A stretch of 64,000 nucleotides of DNA from Flavobacterium sp. KMS. GTDB lineage: Bacteria; Bacteroidota; Bacteroidia; Flavobacteriales; Flavobacteriaceae. Every line of letters starts with the position of its first letter. Within the stretch, counting starts at the first letter, position 1. Of this stretch, positions 17,271 to 26,924 are shown in pieces. The DNA is taken from positions 1-64,000 of the forward strand of contig NZ_JSYP01000024.1 in the NCBI RefSeq assembly GCF_000813005.1, given 5' to 3'. The position numbers and the translations under genes are program-made. Under the pieces are notes generated by a model that saw only the letters and a program-made list of their open reading frames with translations, did no database searches and was not told where the DNA came from.

Positions 17271-18323
17271 TTATGATTCTAGTTTATAATGTATATCCGA
17301 CTGCTCTCTTAAAGTTGCAGCACTTTTCTCTGGAGTAATATCTCTTTGAGACTCACCTAACATTTCGTAACCTACCATAAATTTCTTAACCGATGCTGAT
17401 CGCAATAAAGGTGGATAAAAATGCATATGGAAATGCCATTCCGGATGTGCATTACCATCTGTTGGAGCCTGATGAATACCTGATGAGTATGGAAAAGATG
17501 TCTTAAAAAGATTATCGTATTTTGTTGTCAACTGTTTTAAAATTTTAGCGAAAGCAGTTGCTTCTTCTTCAGTAAAATCAGTAATTCTTCCAAAATGTCT
17601 TTTGCTTATAATCATCGTTTCATAAGGCCATATTGCCCAAAACGGAACCAAAGCTACAAAGTGATCATTTTCTATAACGATACGTTCATCCTTTTTTAAT
17701 TCAGCTTGAAGGTAATCTTGTAAAAGAGTAGCCTTATATTTATCAAAATAATTTTTTAAACTATTTTGTGTTTTTTCAACCTGAGTTGGCAAGGATGATT
17801 GTGCCCAAATTTGTCCATGAGGATGCGGATTGCTACATCCCATAACGCTTCCTTTATTTTCAAAAATCTGAACGTGATTTATATATTTAATTGCACCTAA
17901 ATCTGTATATTCTTTTTGCCATGTTTTTACAATATTTTCAATATCCTTTACTTCCATTTCTGGTAATGTAAGGTCATGTCTTGGCGAAAAACAAACTACT
18001 CTTGAGATTCCTCTTTCTGGTTTAGCCAGAAAAAAAGTGTATTTAATGTCTTCTTCATAAATGATTTCATCCTGTTTCATGGCAGCAAAATCATTTTCGA
18101 AAACAAAGCTTCCTTCGTATTTAGGATTATTCAATCCGTTTGCCCTTACATTATCTGGACACAAATAGCAAGTTGGGTCATATTTAGGTAAAGGTTCGGT
18201 AATAACTAACTCATTTTGCCCTTGCCACGGGCGTTTTGCTCTATGAGGTGAAACTAAAACCCATTCGTTAAGTAATGGATTATAACGTCTGTGTGGGTCT
18301 TCGCTAATATTAAAATTTCTCAT
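17271..18323 (-). CDS. galT: Galactose-1-phosphate uridylyltransferase
   Basis: The 350-residue HIT-superfamily enzyme carries the active-site motif NPHPHGQIW (about 165-173, middle His the nucleophile) and zinc ligands CYLC (about 52-55). HPEWHFHMHFYPP lies in the C-terminal half. It transfers UMP between UDP-glucose and galactose 1-phosphate in the Leloir pathway. It is separated from galK by 6 bp and clearly co-transcribed. In a pectin degrader this pair could serve galactose released from pectic galactan side chains, but no operator of the pectin regulon is present here. Confidence 0.96.
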   Translation of the reverse strand: MRNFNISEDPHRRYNPLLNEWVLVSPHRAKRPWQGQNELVITEPLPKYDPTCYLCPDNVRANGLNNPKYEGSFVFENDFAAMKQDEIIYEEDIKYTFFLAKPERGISRVVCFSPRHDLTLPEMEVKDIENIVKTWQKEYTDLGAIKYINHVQIFENKGSVMGCSNPHPHGQIWAQSSLPTQVEKTQNSLKNYFDKYKATLLQDYLQAELKKDERIVIENDHFVALVPFWAIWPYETMIISKRHFGRITDFTEEEATAFAKILKQLTTKYDNLFKTSFPYSSGIHQAPTDGNAHPEWHFHMHFYPPLLRSASVKKFMVGYEMLGESQRDITPEKSAATLREQSDIHYKLES

Positions 18324-18329
18324 TTAATT

Positions 18330-19496
18330 TTATAAGTTGTAAAGTGATGTTCCATTTGCTATTTTTACGTCGTAAAATTTTAATTCAATCCCAAATATAT
18401 CTAAATAAAGGGACGAAAACTTATTTTTTACTTCATTTTCTTCTCCTTTTTTAATTAAATTAATGGTGCAGCCTCCAAAACCGCCACCCATCAATCGAGA
18501 ACCTATTATAGAATCATCATCTTTTGCAGTAGCAACAAGCATATCTAGTTCAGGACAACTCACTTCATATTCATTAGACAAACCATCATGAGTATCAAAA
18601 AGCAATTGTCCTAAAAGCTCAATGTTACCTTTATCAAGAGCGTTACAAGCCTGTGCAACACGATTAATTTCTTTTACAACATAGTGTACTCTTTTAAAAA
18701 CAGTTGCATTCATTTTATCCTGAATACTTAATAACTGATCTTCTGTACAATCTCTAAAACTTTTTATTTCAGGAAAATGATTTTTAATTATCGATAAACC
18801 TTCCCCACATTCTTTGCGACGCGTATTATATTCAGATGTAAATAATGAATGTTTTACATTACTATCAAACAAAACCAAAACATAATCACTAAAATTAGCA
18901 TCGTGATATTCAAATTCCAACGTTTTGCAATCTAATTTGATTACTTTATTTTCTTGCCCATGTACGCTGGAAAACTGATCCATTATACCGCAATTAATCC
19001 CCACCCAATGTTCGGCCTTTTGTCCTAATAAGGCAATATCTACTTTATTAATAGTAAGATTAAACAATGCTGCAATTCCAAAAATCATCCCACATTCTAA
19101 TGCTGCCGAAGATGATAAACCTGAACCAACGGGAATATTACTGCTAAAAACGCAATTAAATCCTTCAAAAGAAAAACCATTATCCTGAAGTTGTTTTATA
19201 ACTCCAAGAATATAATTTGTCCATACAACATTACTTAACTGAATCTCTTTTGTTAAATCAACTTCAAATTCGTCATTTAAATCTATTGCATAAATTTTTG
19301 ATTTTTTTGAATTACTCTTCTCAAAAGCAAAACAAATAATTTTATCTATAGCTGCTGGCAAAACATAACCATCATTATAATCGATATGTTCACCTATAAT
19401 ATTAATTCTTCCTGGAGAGAGGACTACTTTTTGTGGTTGGTTACCAAATTTTTCTTTAAAAAAATGGGTCGTATTTTGGATTAAAATATCATTCAT
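18330..19496 (-). CDS. galK: Galactokinase
   Basis: The 388-residue GHMP kinase carries the galactokinase signature GRINIIGEHIDYNDGYVLP near the start, the ATP loop PVGSGLSSSAALE (about 125-140) and C-terminal LMGGGFGGCTI. It phosphorylates galactose at C1. First gene of the galK-galT unit. The start ATG at 19496 agrees with family N-termini. No transporter or mutarotase gene is adjacent. Confidence 0.96.
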   Translation of the reverse strand: MNDILIQNTTHFFKEKFGNQPQKVVLSPGRINIIGEHIDYNDGYVLPAAIDKIICFAFEKSNSKKSKIYAIDLNDEFEVDLTKEIQLSNVVWTNYILGVIKQLQDNGFSFEGFNCVFSSNIPVGSGLSSSAALECGMIFGIAALFNLTINKVDIALLGQKAEHWVGINCGIMDQFSSVHGQENKVIKLDCKTLEFEYHDANFSDYVLVLFDSNVKHSLFTSEYNTRRKECGEGLSIIKNHFPEIKSFRDCTEDQLLSIQDKMNATVFKRVHYVVKEINRVAQACNALDKGNIELLGQLLFDTHDGLSNEYEVSCPELDMLVATAKDDDSIIGSRLMGGGFGGCTINLIKKGEENEVKNKFSSLYLDIFGIELKFYDVKIANGTSLYNL

Positions 19497-19903
19497 TATT
19501 ATTTACTAATTAATATGGTTGATGGGTTAATTTATTTAAACTTTTAAAATTCTTATAAAATTCAATTAAAAGAAACTCATAAGATAAAGAAAAACTAATT
19601 TCATTAAATTATTTACAATTAATAGAAAACCAAAAATAAATACTTACACAAAACAATCCTACTAGTCCCTACTGGTTTTGAGAATATAAAAATGAAATTC
19701 TCAAAAATTACAACTTTATCAAAATAATATTCTATAATATTTTTTTAGAATATATCTTCTTTAACTCCCATAAACACAGCTATAATTTCTTAAAAAACAT
19801 CAGAAATAAAAACATAAAAAAAACCATTTCTTTAAAATGGCTTTAAGTTAATTTTACTTTTTATAACAACAAACTGGTATAGTTTTATACTGATATTTTT
19901 TAA
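19497..19903. other. Intergenic region with terminator of the ThDP-enzyme operon
   Basis: It holds the galK promoter region (unresolved) and, at 19824-19840, the hairpin CCATTT/AAATGG, which on the minus strand is followed by eight T. That hairpin terminates the MEKHLA gene ending at 19904. Nothing else was seen. Confidence 0.65.
19815..19840 (-). terminator. Terminator after MEKHLA-domain gene
   Basis: On the minus strand CCATTT-TAAAG-AAATGG is followed by a run of eight T, about 65 bp after the stop codon. Confidence 0.7.
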
Positions 19904-20380
19904 TTAAAGATCAAAATACCAATCTGGTCGTAGTTTTTCATCTCGCCAAAATAACGCTCCTTGTCCCCATACATCGCCATTTGTATTTTGTAATTGCCAA
20001 ACTATAGTATCATGAATGGTAAAACTATTCTCGTACTTATCAACTCGTTCTCCTTTGTAATTATATACAATACCCTCTTGTGCGACTTTATCAAATAATA
20101 ATTTGCGTTCGTATCTATTCTCAATTGCAGCACTAAAACTGGATGGTATCGCTAGAATTTCCTCATTCGAGTATTTAAAACAAGACAAAGCATATTTATT
20201 GGCATAAATAAAATAAGAATTAGTATTGGCATTTTGAGCCAATATGCTATAAGGTGCATTTTCATGTAACCATTGGTAACGGTCGGAAATATTGGGCGGA
20301 GATGGAAGTTTTTTTCCATTTAGGGCCAAGAAACAATCATCAATTTGTTTCAGCAGAATGTGTTCATTTTTTAAAGACAT
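19904..20380 (-). CDS. MEKHLA-domain (PAS-like) protein
   Basis: The 158-residue soluble protein matches the MEKHLA domain, a PAS-related fold. YANKYALSCFKYSNEEILAIPSSFSA, then NRYERKLLFDKVAQEG and FTIHDTIVWQLQNTNGDVWGQGALF, follow the family consensus. In bacteria the domain occurs alone and has no established biochemical role; a small-ligand or redox sensor role is a guess from the PAS relationship. It lies 11 bp downstream of a thiamine-diphosphate enzyme gene, so the two are very likely made together. Confidence 0.8.
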   Translation of the reverse strand: MSLKNEHILLKQIDDCFLALNGKKLPSPPNISDRYQWLHENAPYSILAQNANTNSYFIYANKYALSCFKYSNEEILAIPSSFSAAIENRYERKLLFDKVAQEGIVYNYKGERVDKYENSFTIHDTIVWQLQNTNGDVWGQGALFWRDEKLRPDWYFDL

Positions 20381-20391
20381 AATATTTTGTT

Positions 20392-22098
20392 TTATAGGTT
20401 CTTAAGACGGGGATTACTTCCTAACAATTGCAGCGAATCGACAGTAATTTCTATAAGCAAAGATTGAGGAGGTTTATTTTTTATCATCATACTATCTAAC
20501 AGATCATCTAGATTAGATAAATCGGTATTTAATATTTCGGCATTCCAGCCACATGCCCTCGCAATACTACAATAATCAAGAGATTTTAATCGGGCATGAT
20601 AACGCTCATTATCAACATCTGGCATAATTTTGCCCAATCCTTGTTCGACAATTCCTAATGTTTCATTATTTAATAAAAATAAAACCAAACCAAGATCGTG
20701 AACTTCTCCCATGCTACCAGAGAATAGACGAAAGCAGCCATCACCCGTAAATAAAAAAACAGAGCGATCAGGACTTGCTAGTTTTGCTCCTACTGCAACA
20801 CCAAATGCACCACCCATAGCCGAGCCTCGATAAAGTGAATAAAATTGAATATTATTATTAGGACGTTGGGTTACATATTGCCGGTCTTTATAGGCTTGGC
20901 AAACATCATCAATCCCTATAGAGCGTGCAGGCCACCAATTATCAAGCTTTTGATATAAAGTGACCATATCTACATAGTTATCACGGGCAAAAGCAAATGG
21001 CAAATTATTTAAGTCTTTTGGAGCAGACTCAAATGGGAGGTTCTCGAAAGGCAATAAATGGGCTGCATCGATTATTTTTTGAATTACTAAATCTAAAGGA
21101 GCATAAACATGATCATATTTACTTTCTATAATATGTTCTAAACTATTATCAACCAGTCCGTATGCATCGGGAATATTGCCAATAAAAAAGGTATGAGCAA
21201 CTGGGAATTTATTAAAATTAACCGTGTATTCGTCTGGGCATGCACCAAGTATCATTAAAACATCATTTTCATCCAGAGCATTTATTAATGATAAGGCTTT
21301 ATCATTTCCTCCAAACGATACATATCCGTAACCATAAGGATTATCACGATTTACAGCATTTGCGCCATTAATGCTCCAAATAACAGCTGGACATAAAAGT
21401 TTACTTAACTCAGATGTATAATGTATCGCATCTGGATAACGTGCCATCTCTTCTCCCACAAGAAGAACTAATCGTTTACCTTTAATTGTTTCCTTAAAAC
21501 TAGTTATAAAACTATCTAAGTTTGTATTCTTAAAAACATTTGACTGATTCGGATATGGAGATTTACATACAGTAGAAATAATATTTAATCCTTCGTTATC
21601 AAGAACCAAAACAACTGGTTTAAAACGATCTAATTGTTTTTTTGCCTGAACTAAAGTTTCTTTTAATGTAGCTTGATTATTTAATATAAAAACAGAATCA
21701 GGCAATTTGGCTTTTAATTGCTCCACAATATTACTACCGTAGTGTGTGGAATCTTGTAAAGGAGAAAAACCTACAGTACTATTCCCTGAAACAGGTACAA
21801 TATATACAGCTGGAATATCATGTAATTTGGCATCGCTCAGGCCACAACTAATAAGCTTTGTAGCTGCTCCTGTAGTTGCCACAGTTGCTGCTATCTTACC
21901 CGTACTTAAGTAATAACCTAACGGCACAAAACCTGCGCTATACTCCCCAAAAGTTAAAAACTCTGTTGTATTAAAAGAATCCCTTTTATAAGGATTGAGG
22001 TATTTAAGAAAATGAATAACACCACCACCAGTAACACCGGTATATAGTGATATTCCCCAACTTTCGAGGGTATTTACTATTAACTGATTGCTGTCCAT
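20392..22098 (-). CDS. Thiamine-diphosphate-dependent enzyme of unknown substrate
   Basis: The 568-residue protein has the acetolactate synthase/pyruvate decarboxylase layout. The N-terminal Pyr domain has Glu52 (FGEYSAGFVPLGYYLSTGK) for cofactor activation and the loop GVTGGGVIHFLK. A central domain follows (KRLVLLVGEE), then a C-terminal PP domain with the ThDP/Mg motif TGDGCFRLFSGSMGEV (about 450-465) and NN 26-27 residues after GDG (LFLLNNETLG). Cofactor binding is therefore well supported. The chemistry (decarboxylase, carboligase or lyase) cannot be read: flanking genes give no pathway and the sequence is diverged from AlsS, IlvB, pyruvate decarboxylase and phosphonopyruvate decarboxylase. 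It forms an operon with a MEKHLA-domain gene. Confidence 0.85.
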   Translation of the reverse strand: MDSNQLIVNTLESWGISLYTGVTGGGVIHFLKYLNPYKRDSFNTTEFLTFGEYSAGFVPLGYYLSTGKIAATVATTGAATKLISCGLSDAKLHDIPAVYIVPVSGNSTVGFSPLQDSTHYGSNIVEQLKAKLPDSVFILNNQATLKETLVQAKKQLDRFKPVVLVLDNEGLNIISTVCKSPYPNQSNVFKNTNLDSFITSFKETIKGKRLVLLVGEEMARYPDAIHYTSELSKLLCPAVIWSINGANAVNRDNPYGYGYVSFGGNDKALSLINALDENDVLMILGACPDEYTVNFNKFPVAHTFFIGNIPDAYGLVDNSLEHIIESKYDHVYAPLDLVIQKIIDAAHLLPFENLPFESAPKDLNNLPFAFARDNYVDMVTLYQKLDNWWPARSIGIDDVCQAYKDRQYVTQRPNNNIQFYSLYRGSAMGGAFGVAVGAKLASPDRSVFLFTGDGCFRLFSGSMGEVHDLGLVLFLLNNETLGIVEQGLGKIMPDVDNERYHARLKSLDYCSIARACGWNAEILNTDLSNLDDLLDSMMIKNKPPQSLLIEITVDSLQLLGSNPRLKNL

Positions 22099-22538
22099 AT
22101 AGTTTTGAAACTTTTAATTATTAAAGAATAATAAAAAGCTTATTGAATAAGATAACTCTAAGTATCTTTTTAATTAAGAGTTTATGATACCCAATTAAGC
22201 ATCACAAACTTTTCAGAACAACAAACAACCTTGTTGTATTAATATGATAATTCGTTTCATAATGATAAGATTTGGGTCTTATAAAGATATAAACAAATTC
22301 CTGTATAACAGCAAGTAAATCAGTACAAATAAAACATAATTAACTGAATTACAGTATTTTAAAATAAAATAAATAATTTTAAAGTTTATATAATTATTAT
22401 AGTCTGAAAATAAATAATCATAAAAAAAACCTGCTAAAAAAATTGAATTTATAAATCACAATTATTCATTTCTTTATTTAATATCTTTATAATTCTTTTG
22501 CTAGTTATAGCTGTGTATTCATTTCAATTAAGATTCAT
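22099..22538. other. Divergent promoter region
   Basis: 440 bp of AT-rich DNA between the ThDP enzyme (leftward) and the ABC exporter (rightward). TATCTTTA at 22482-22489 is a 7-of-8 match to the -7 element and could serve the exporter. No repeat or RNA gene was found. Confidence 0.35.
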
Positions 22539-24317
22539 ATGATTTTATTCTGGAAATACCTTAAACCGTATAGTTGGCTTATTGTACTTGTTTTATTTTT
22601 TGCTGGGATATCGCAAATACTCTCACTTTATGATCCAATTATTTTTGGAAAAATCATCGATGATTATGCCTTAAACAATAAACAAGGCAGCAGTAGCAAA
22701 GAAGAAGGTGTTATAAAATTATTAATAATAGCTGTTATCGTAGCCCTTGCGGCACGTTTGTTCCTTTCGCTCAAGGATTATGTATTACGAATGATTGTGC
22801 AAAAATTTGGGATGCAAATTTTTAATGATGGATTGAGACAAACACTAAGATTACCTTTTCAGGAATTTGAAGACCAAAGCAGCGGAGAAATTTTATCGGT
22901 ATTACAAAAAGTACGTACGGATACCGAGAAATTTATTTCGTCTTTTATAAACATCCTATTTACATCGGTAGTAGGCATCGGTTTTTTAATGTGGTATGCT
23001 ATTACGAAACATTGGGCACTTATTCCTGTATTTTTTATTGGTGTAGTTGTCCTTGGCGGATTGACAAGCATTTTAAGTCGTTCGATAAAAACATTACAAC
23101 GTTCGCTTATTCGACAAAACCGACAAATGAGTGGTACTATAACCGAAAGTTTGCGTAACATAGAACTTGTAAAAAGTCTAGGTCTTACTTATCCTGAAAT
23201 TAGACGTTTAAAAGTTCATACTCAGGAAATATATGATCTAGAAATGGAAAAGGTCAAGAAAATGCGAACTCTAACTTTTCTTCAAGGCAGCATTCTGATA
23301 TTTCTAAAACAATCTATTCTATTTATACTGTTATGGCTTATTTTTAAAAACGTTTTATCTCCTGGCGAACTTATTTCTATGCAGTTTATATCCTCTGGAA
23401 TTATAAGTCCGTTACAAGATCTTGGCAGCATTATAATATCCTACCGCGAGGCCGAAACTGCTTTATTTCTTTTTAATGAGCTAATGCAAAAGCAACCAGA
23501 ATATAGTCCTGAAGATCCTGTAGAAGTTGGCGCAATTAGCCAATTACATTTTAATGATGTCGTTTTCAGACATAAAAATGCCAGCTATAACGCCATTCAG
23601 AATATTACCTTTAAAGCAAAACTAGGCGATAATATTGCATTTGTAGGGCCATCTGGCTCAGGAAAATCAACTCTTGTAAAACTATTGGTAGGTTTATACC
23701 GTCCTGTAGAAGGCGATATTCTTTATGATGATATATCTATTAAAGATTTGCGATACAATCGTGTTCGCAGACAAATGGGGTTTGTAACACAAGATACCCA
23801 ACTATTCTCTGGATCTATTCGTGAGAACCTGCTTTTTGTTAAACCCGATGCTACAGATGAAGAAATGCTTTCGGCAATAGAGAAAGCTTCTGCAACTCCT
23901 ATTATAATTAATTCTGGGAAAGGTCTTGATACTGTTCTTGGCGAAGGAGGAAAAAAACTTTCGGGTGGCGAGAAACAACGACTCTCTATAGCCAGAGCTT
24001 TATTACGTAAACCAAAGATATTAATATTTGATGAAGCAACTTCGGCGTTAGATTCTCTTACTGAATCTCAAATTACACAAACGGTTAGAGAAATATCTGC
24101 AGACAAACAGCAAATTACCATTCTCATTGCACACCGATTATCGACCATAATGCATGCCGATACTATATTTGTACTCGAACGTGGAAAAATTATTGAACAA
24201 GGAAATCATAATGAGCTTGTAGAAAGAAAAGGATTGTATTATGCTATGTGGAGACAGCAAATAGGTGAACGTAAAGACGATTTAGCTCCATCAAAAAAAC
24301 AGAATAAAACCAATTGA
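22539..24317 (+). CDS. ABC exporter, fused membrane and ATPase domains (MsbA-like)
   Basis: The 592-residue half-transporter has six membrane helices in the first 300 residues (YSWLIVLVLFFAGISQIL, GIGFLMWYAITKHW, ILIFLKQSILFILLWLIF and others). The nucleotide-binding domain follows, with Walker A GPSGSGKST (about 370), signature LSGGEKQRLSIARALL (about 474), Walker B ILIFDEATSALD (about 495) and H-loop IAHRLST. It should act as a homodimer exporting a lipid, drug or peptide; the substrate is unknown. Monocistronic, with a stem-loop repeat immediately downstream. Confidence 0.93.
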   Translation: MILFWKYLKPYSWLIVLVLFFAGISQILSLYDPIIFGKIIDDYALNNKQGSSSKEEGVIKLLIIAVIVALAARLFLSLKDYVLRMIVQKFGMQIFNDGLRQTLRLPFQEFEDQSSGEILSVLQKVRTDTEKFISSFINILFTSVVGIGFLMWYAITKHWALIPVFFIGVVVLGGLTSILSRSIKTLQRSLIRQNRQMSGTITESLRNIELVKSLGLTYPEIRRLKVHTQEIYDLEMEKVKKMRTLTFLQGSILIFLKQSILFILLWLIFKNVLSPGELISMQFISSGIISPLQDLGSIIISYREAETALFLFNELMQKQPEYSPEDPVEVGAISQLHFNDVVFRHKNASYNAIQNITFKAKLGDNIAFVGPSGSGKSTLVKLLVGLYRPVEGDILYDDISIKDLRYNRVRRQMGFVTQDTQLFSGSIRENLLFVKPDATDEEMLSAIEKASATPIIINSGKGLDTVLGEGGKKLSGGEKQRLSIARALLRKPKILIFDEATSALDSLTESQITQTVREISADKQQITILIAHRLSTIMHADTIFVLERGKIIEQGNHNELVERKGLYYAMWRQQIGERKDDLAPSKKQNKTN

Positions 24318-24326
24318 AAAAATATT

Positions 24327-24397
24327 TTAACCATATAAGTAATCTAAGAAAACATAAGCATAAAACTTAAATGAACTTACATTACTTATATAGTTAA
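24327..24397. repeat. Stem-loop element between convergent genes
   Basis: TTAACCATATAAGTAAT (24327-24343) is the inverted complement, with one mismatch, of ATTACTTATATAGTTAA (24381-24397). The loop contains TTAAATGAACTTA, also found in the 120-bp tandem array at 51.8-52.1 kb. It may act as a two-way terminator between the ABC exporter and doxX. Confidence 0.75.
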
Positions 24398-24412
24398 CTC
24401 TTGAGTACAATC

Positions 24413-24808
24413 TTATTTCCTGGCTTTATATTCATCAAAACTATAAGGCCCAGCTCCAAAAAAAGAAATCATTAATGCTGCCCCAATAATAGAAAGGTTT
24501 CTCATAAAAGTCATAAGAACCAATTGATGATGAACTGGATCTTCAATATTCCAGAAATCATGCATTACAAATGTTACTGGTAACAGAATAAGAATTATCA
24601 ACCATGAACCCCATTTGGCCATGAACCCCGTTAAAATACTTAATCCTCCCAATAATTCAAAAATCCCCACCAAAGGAACCAAAATATAAGAACATGGTAT
24701 TCCTTTTGCCGTAGCTTCATAAACAAAATAATCTGAAAAATTTGCGATAGAAGAATACATAAAAATTGTACTAAATAAGATTCTGCCGATTAAAGGGATA
24801 TAATTCAT
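24413..24808 (-). CDS. DoxX family membrane protein
   Basis: The 131-residue protein has four membrane helices: LIGRILFSTIFMYSSIANF, YILVPLVGIFELLGGLSIL, LIILILLPVTFVMHDFW and NLSIIGAALMISFFGAG. The HDFWN motif before helix four is typical of the DoxX family. These are inner-membrane proteins, some linked to quinone or thiol redox processes; the role here is unknown. Monocistronic. It lies in a small neighbourhood with Hsp20 on the same strand, but the two are separated by a terminator. Confidence 0.88.
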   Translation of the reverse strand: MNYIPLIGRILFSTIFMYSSIANFSDYFVYEATAKGIPCSYILVPLVGIFELLGGLSILTGFMAKWGSWLIILILLPVTFVMHDFWNIEDPVHHQLVLMTFMRNLSIIGAALMISFFGAGPYSFDEYKARK

Positions 24809-24972
24809 AATAAAAAGTATTAATTAGGTTAATAATAGTTTTATTTTGGAATAAATCTTTGAATAAATTAAAGAACACTTAAATTTAGTGAATTAAAATC
24901 AAAGGACAAGGGCTTACTGAAATTCTTACAAGTCTAAGAGGAATACTTTCCTTAAAATTAAGCTTTTATATA

Positions 24973-25012
24973 AAAAAATAAGGGCCATCTCATATTGAGA
25001 CGACCCCTATTA
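24973..25012 (-). terminator. Terminator of the Hsp20 gene
   Basis: On the minus strand AATAGGGGTCGTCTCA pairs imperfectly with TGAGATGGCCCTTATT and is followed by a T run, about 45 bp after the stop. Confidence 0.75.
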
Positions 25013-25055
25013 AAAAAAACTAAATGTAATTGTTTTTGAGTGACCGAATTTAGTA

Positions 25056-25508
25056 TTAACTAATTTCAATTACTCGTGGAGATTTACTTTCCTTTGCTTC
25101 TTCTTTTTTAGGAATAACAAGGTGTAAAAGTCCGTTATCGTAATGTGCTTTTATTTTTTCTTCGTCAACTATATTGTTTGGTAATTCAAAACTTCTTTGG
25201 AATGATTGATAACTAAATTCTTTTCGAGTATAATTATCTTCAACTGTTTCTTTCTCATTCTGTTTAACAGAAGATATCGTTAATAAATTATCGTTAAGAG
25301 TAACATTAAAATCCTTTTTATCCATTCCTGGTGCAGCAACTTCTACTTCAAAATTTTCATCAGTTTCTTTAATATTTATTGATGGTATAGTTGTACTTGT
25401 AGATGAAAAATTGCTGTTTTCCCAGTTAAAAAGTTCACGTCCGAAAAAATCGTCTAATAGTGATGGAAATGATTGTGTATTGTTTCCGTTATTTCTGATA
25501 CTTAACAT
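25056..25508 (-). CDS. Small heat-shock protein, Hsp20 family
   Basis: The 150-residue protein has a short N-terminal arm (SFPSLLDDFFGRELFNWE) and an alpha-crystallin domain from about 43 to 135. That domain holds NFEVEVAAPGMDKKDF, LLTISSVKQ and the conserved AHYDNGLLHLVIPKK near its end. The C-terminal tail carries the I-x-I-like RVIEIS. It is an ATP-independent holdase chaperone in the cytoplasm. Single-gene unit with its own terminator; probably heat-induced, though I see no recognised heat-shock element. Confidence 0.96.
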   Translation of the reverse strand: MLSIRNNGNNTQSFPSLLDDFFGRELFNWENSNFSSTSTTIPSINIKETDENFEVEVAAPGMDKKDFNVTLNDNLLTISSVKQNEKETVEDNYTRKEFSYQSFQRSFELPNNIVDEEKIKAHYDNGLLHLVIPKKEEAKESKSPRVIEIS

Positions 25509-25827
25509 GATGATTTACTTTTAATAGTTATACAAATAATTTAATAATCATTAAAAATGTTGATCAACATCATGCATATAACAAAATAAATACCAAACCA
25601 TAAAACCTGTCATTTTTTCATAAATAAATGAAGTATTGACATAAAAAATCCTAACATAAACTATTAACACTAACAAAATGACAGTATCTATCTATTTACC
25701 CCAATCATACCGACCTAAAGCTCTTAAAATAATCCCTTTCTAAAATTTAGAACCAGTCTAACCGACTAACAAAGATCTTTGCCAATTTTTAATACTAATT
25801 TTATCCTTTAATTATAAAATTATTACC
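25509..25827. other. Divergent intergenic region
   Basis: About 320 bp between hsp20 (leftward) and the 134-residue gene (rightward). No recognised promoter, repeat or RNA gene; a short TGTTGATCAACA palindrome lies at 25559-25570. Confidence 0.35.
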
Positions 25828-26232
25828 ATGAGTGCTATTGAAAATGAAACCTTGCTGAGTAAGGAACTCTCTGTAATAGACAAAAAATTAAATAAGCTTA
25901 ATGATGAAAAAATAAAGCTTCTTTTTAATGCATTAGGTCTTACCTCACGCGAAGATATCCCGAAAAATTACCTTGACTGGGAAACAATTCTAATCATTGT
26001 ACCAAACCGTCAAGTATCGCATGAACTAAAATCTTATAAATATTCAATCTCCAGAATTACCTTTGCTACAAATGTTTATGCAAAAGAGATACATATTTAT
26101 GACTTAAATGATTGGAAAAAAGCATTTAGTAACAAAACACATTTGCAAATAAAAAATGCTTTAAAAGAAAGTTTTGGTGGTGTTCAAAGAACACAGGAAG
26201 AATATATCAAAACTATCCCGAAAGGCAACTAA
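25828..26232 (+). CDS. Hypothetical protein upstream of VIT-family transporter
   Basis: The 134-residue soluble protein has a charged helical N-terminus (LSVIDKKLNKLNDEKIKLL), then an alpha/beta part (NYLDWETILIIVPNRQVSHEL; VYAKEIHIYDLNDW). No signal peptide and no motif known to me. Its stop is 5 bp before the VIT gene start, so the two are translationally adjacent and certainly share an mRNA. That points to an accessory or regulatory role in metal transport, which is inference only. Confidence 0.7.
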   Translation: MSAIENETLLSKELSVIDKKLNKLNDEKIKLLFNALGLTSREDIPKNYLDWETILIIVPNRQVSHELKSYKYSISRITFATNVYAKEIHIYDLNDWKKAFSNKTHLQIKNALKESFGGVQRTQEEYIKTIPKGN

Positions 26233-26237
26233 ATAGC

Positions 26238-26924
26238 ATGGAAGCAGAACATCATTATATAAACAGAAGTGGATGGTTACGAGCAGCAGTTCTTGGTGCC
26301 AATGATGGTATTTTATCAACCACAAGTTTAGCTATTGGTATTGCTGCTGCCAGTACAACTCGTGAACCTATTATTCTGGCTACCATAGCTGGTTTAGTAG
26401 CTGGTGCTTTGTCTATGGCTGCAGGTGAATATGTTTCAGTAAGTTCCCAATCTGATATTGAAACTGCAGATTTAGAAAGAGAGCAAATTGCGTTAAAAAC
26501 AATGCCTGAAATAGAATTAGAAGAACTTGCTGACATCTATGAAAAAAGAGGATTAAAACCCGAACTTGCCAAAGAGGTTGCCAAACAATTAACTGCTCAC
26601 GATGCTCTGGAAACTCATGCAAGGGACGAATTAGGTATTAACGAAATCACTCAGGCAAGACCTCTACAAGCTGCTCTTGCATCGGCAGCATCATTTATTG
26701 CTGGAGGTGTTTTACCGCTCTTTGTTTCAATTTTTGCTCCTCTTAAAGAAATTGTACTATATCAATATGTTTTTGCCATAATCTTTCTAGCACTTTCTGG
26801 AGCATTAGCCGCCAAAGCTGGTGGTTCTGATACTACTAAAGCAATATTACGAATTACTATTTGGGGTACTTTTGCTATGGGAATATCAGCATTAGTTGGT
26901 TATCTTTTTGGAGTAAATATTTAA
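26238..26924 (+). CDS. VIT1/CCC1 family iron/manganese transporter
   Basis: The 228-residue membrane protein shows the VIT family start WLRAAVLGANDGILSTTSL, then AGLVAGALSMAAGEYVSVSSQSD. A cytoplasmic Glu-rich metal-binding hairpin follows (MPEIELEELADIYEKRGL...ELAKEVAKQL), then three C-terminal helices. Members move Fe2+ or Mn2+ out of the cytoplasm into a compartment or out of the cell. Second gene of a pair with the 134-residue protein. Its stop codon overlaps the stop of the convergent esterase gene. Confidence 0.93.
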   Translation: MEAEHHYINRSGWLRAAVLGANDGILSTTSLAIGIAAASTTREPIILATIAGLVAGALSMAAGEYVSVSSQSDIETADLEREQIALKTMPEIELEELADIYEKRGLKPELAKEVAKQLTAHDALETHARDELGINEITQARPLQAALASAASFIAGGVLPLFVSIFAPLKEIVLYQYVFAIIFLALSGALAAKAGGSDTTKAILRITIWGTFAMGISALVGYLFGVNI

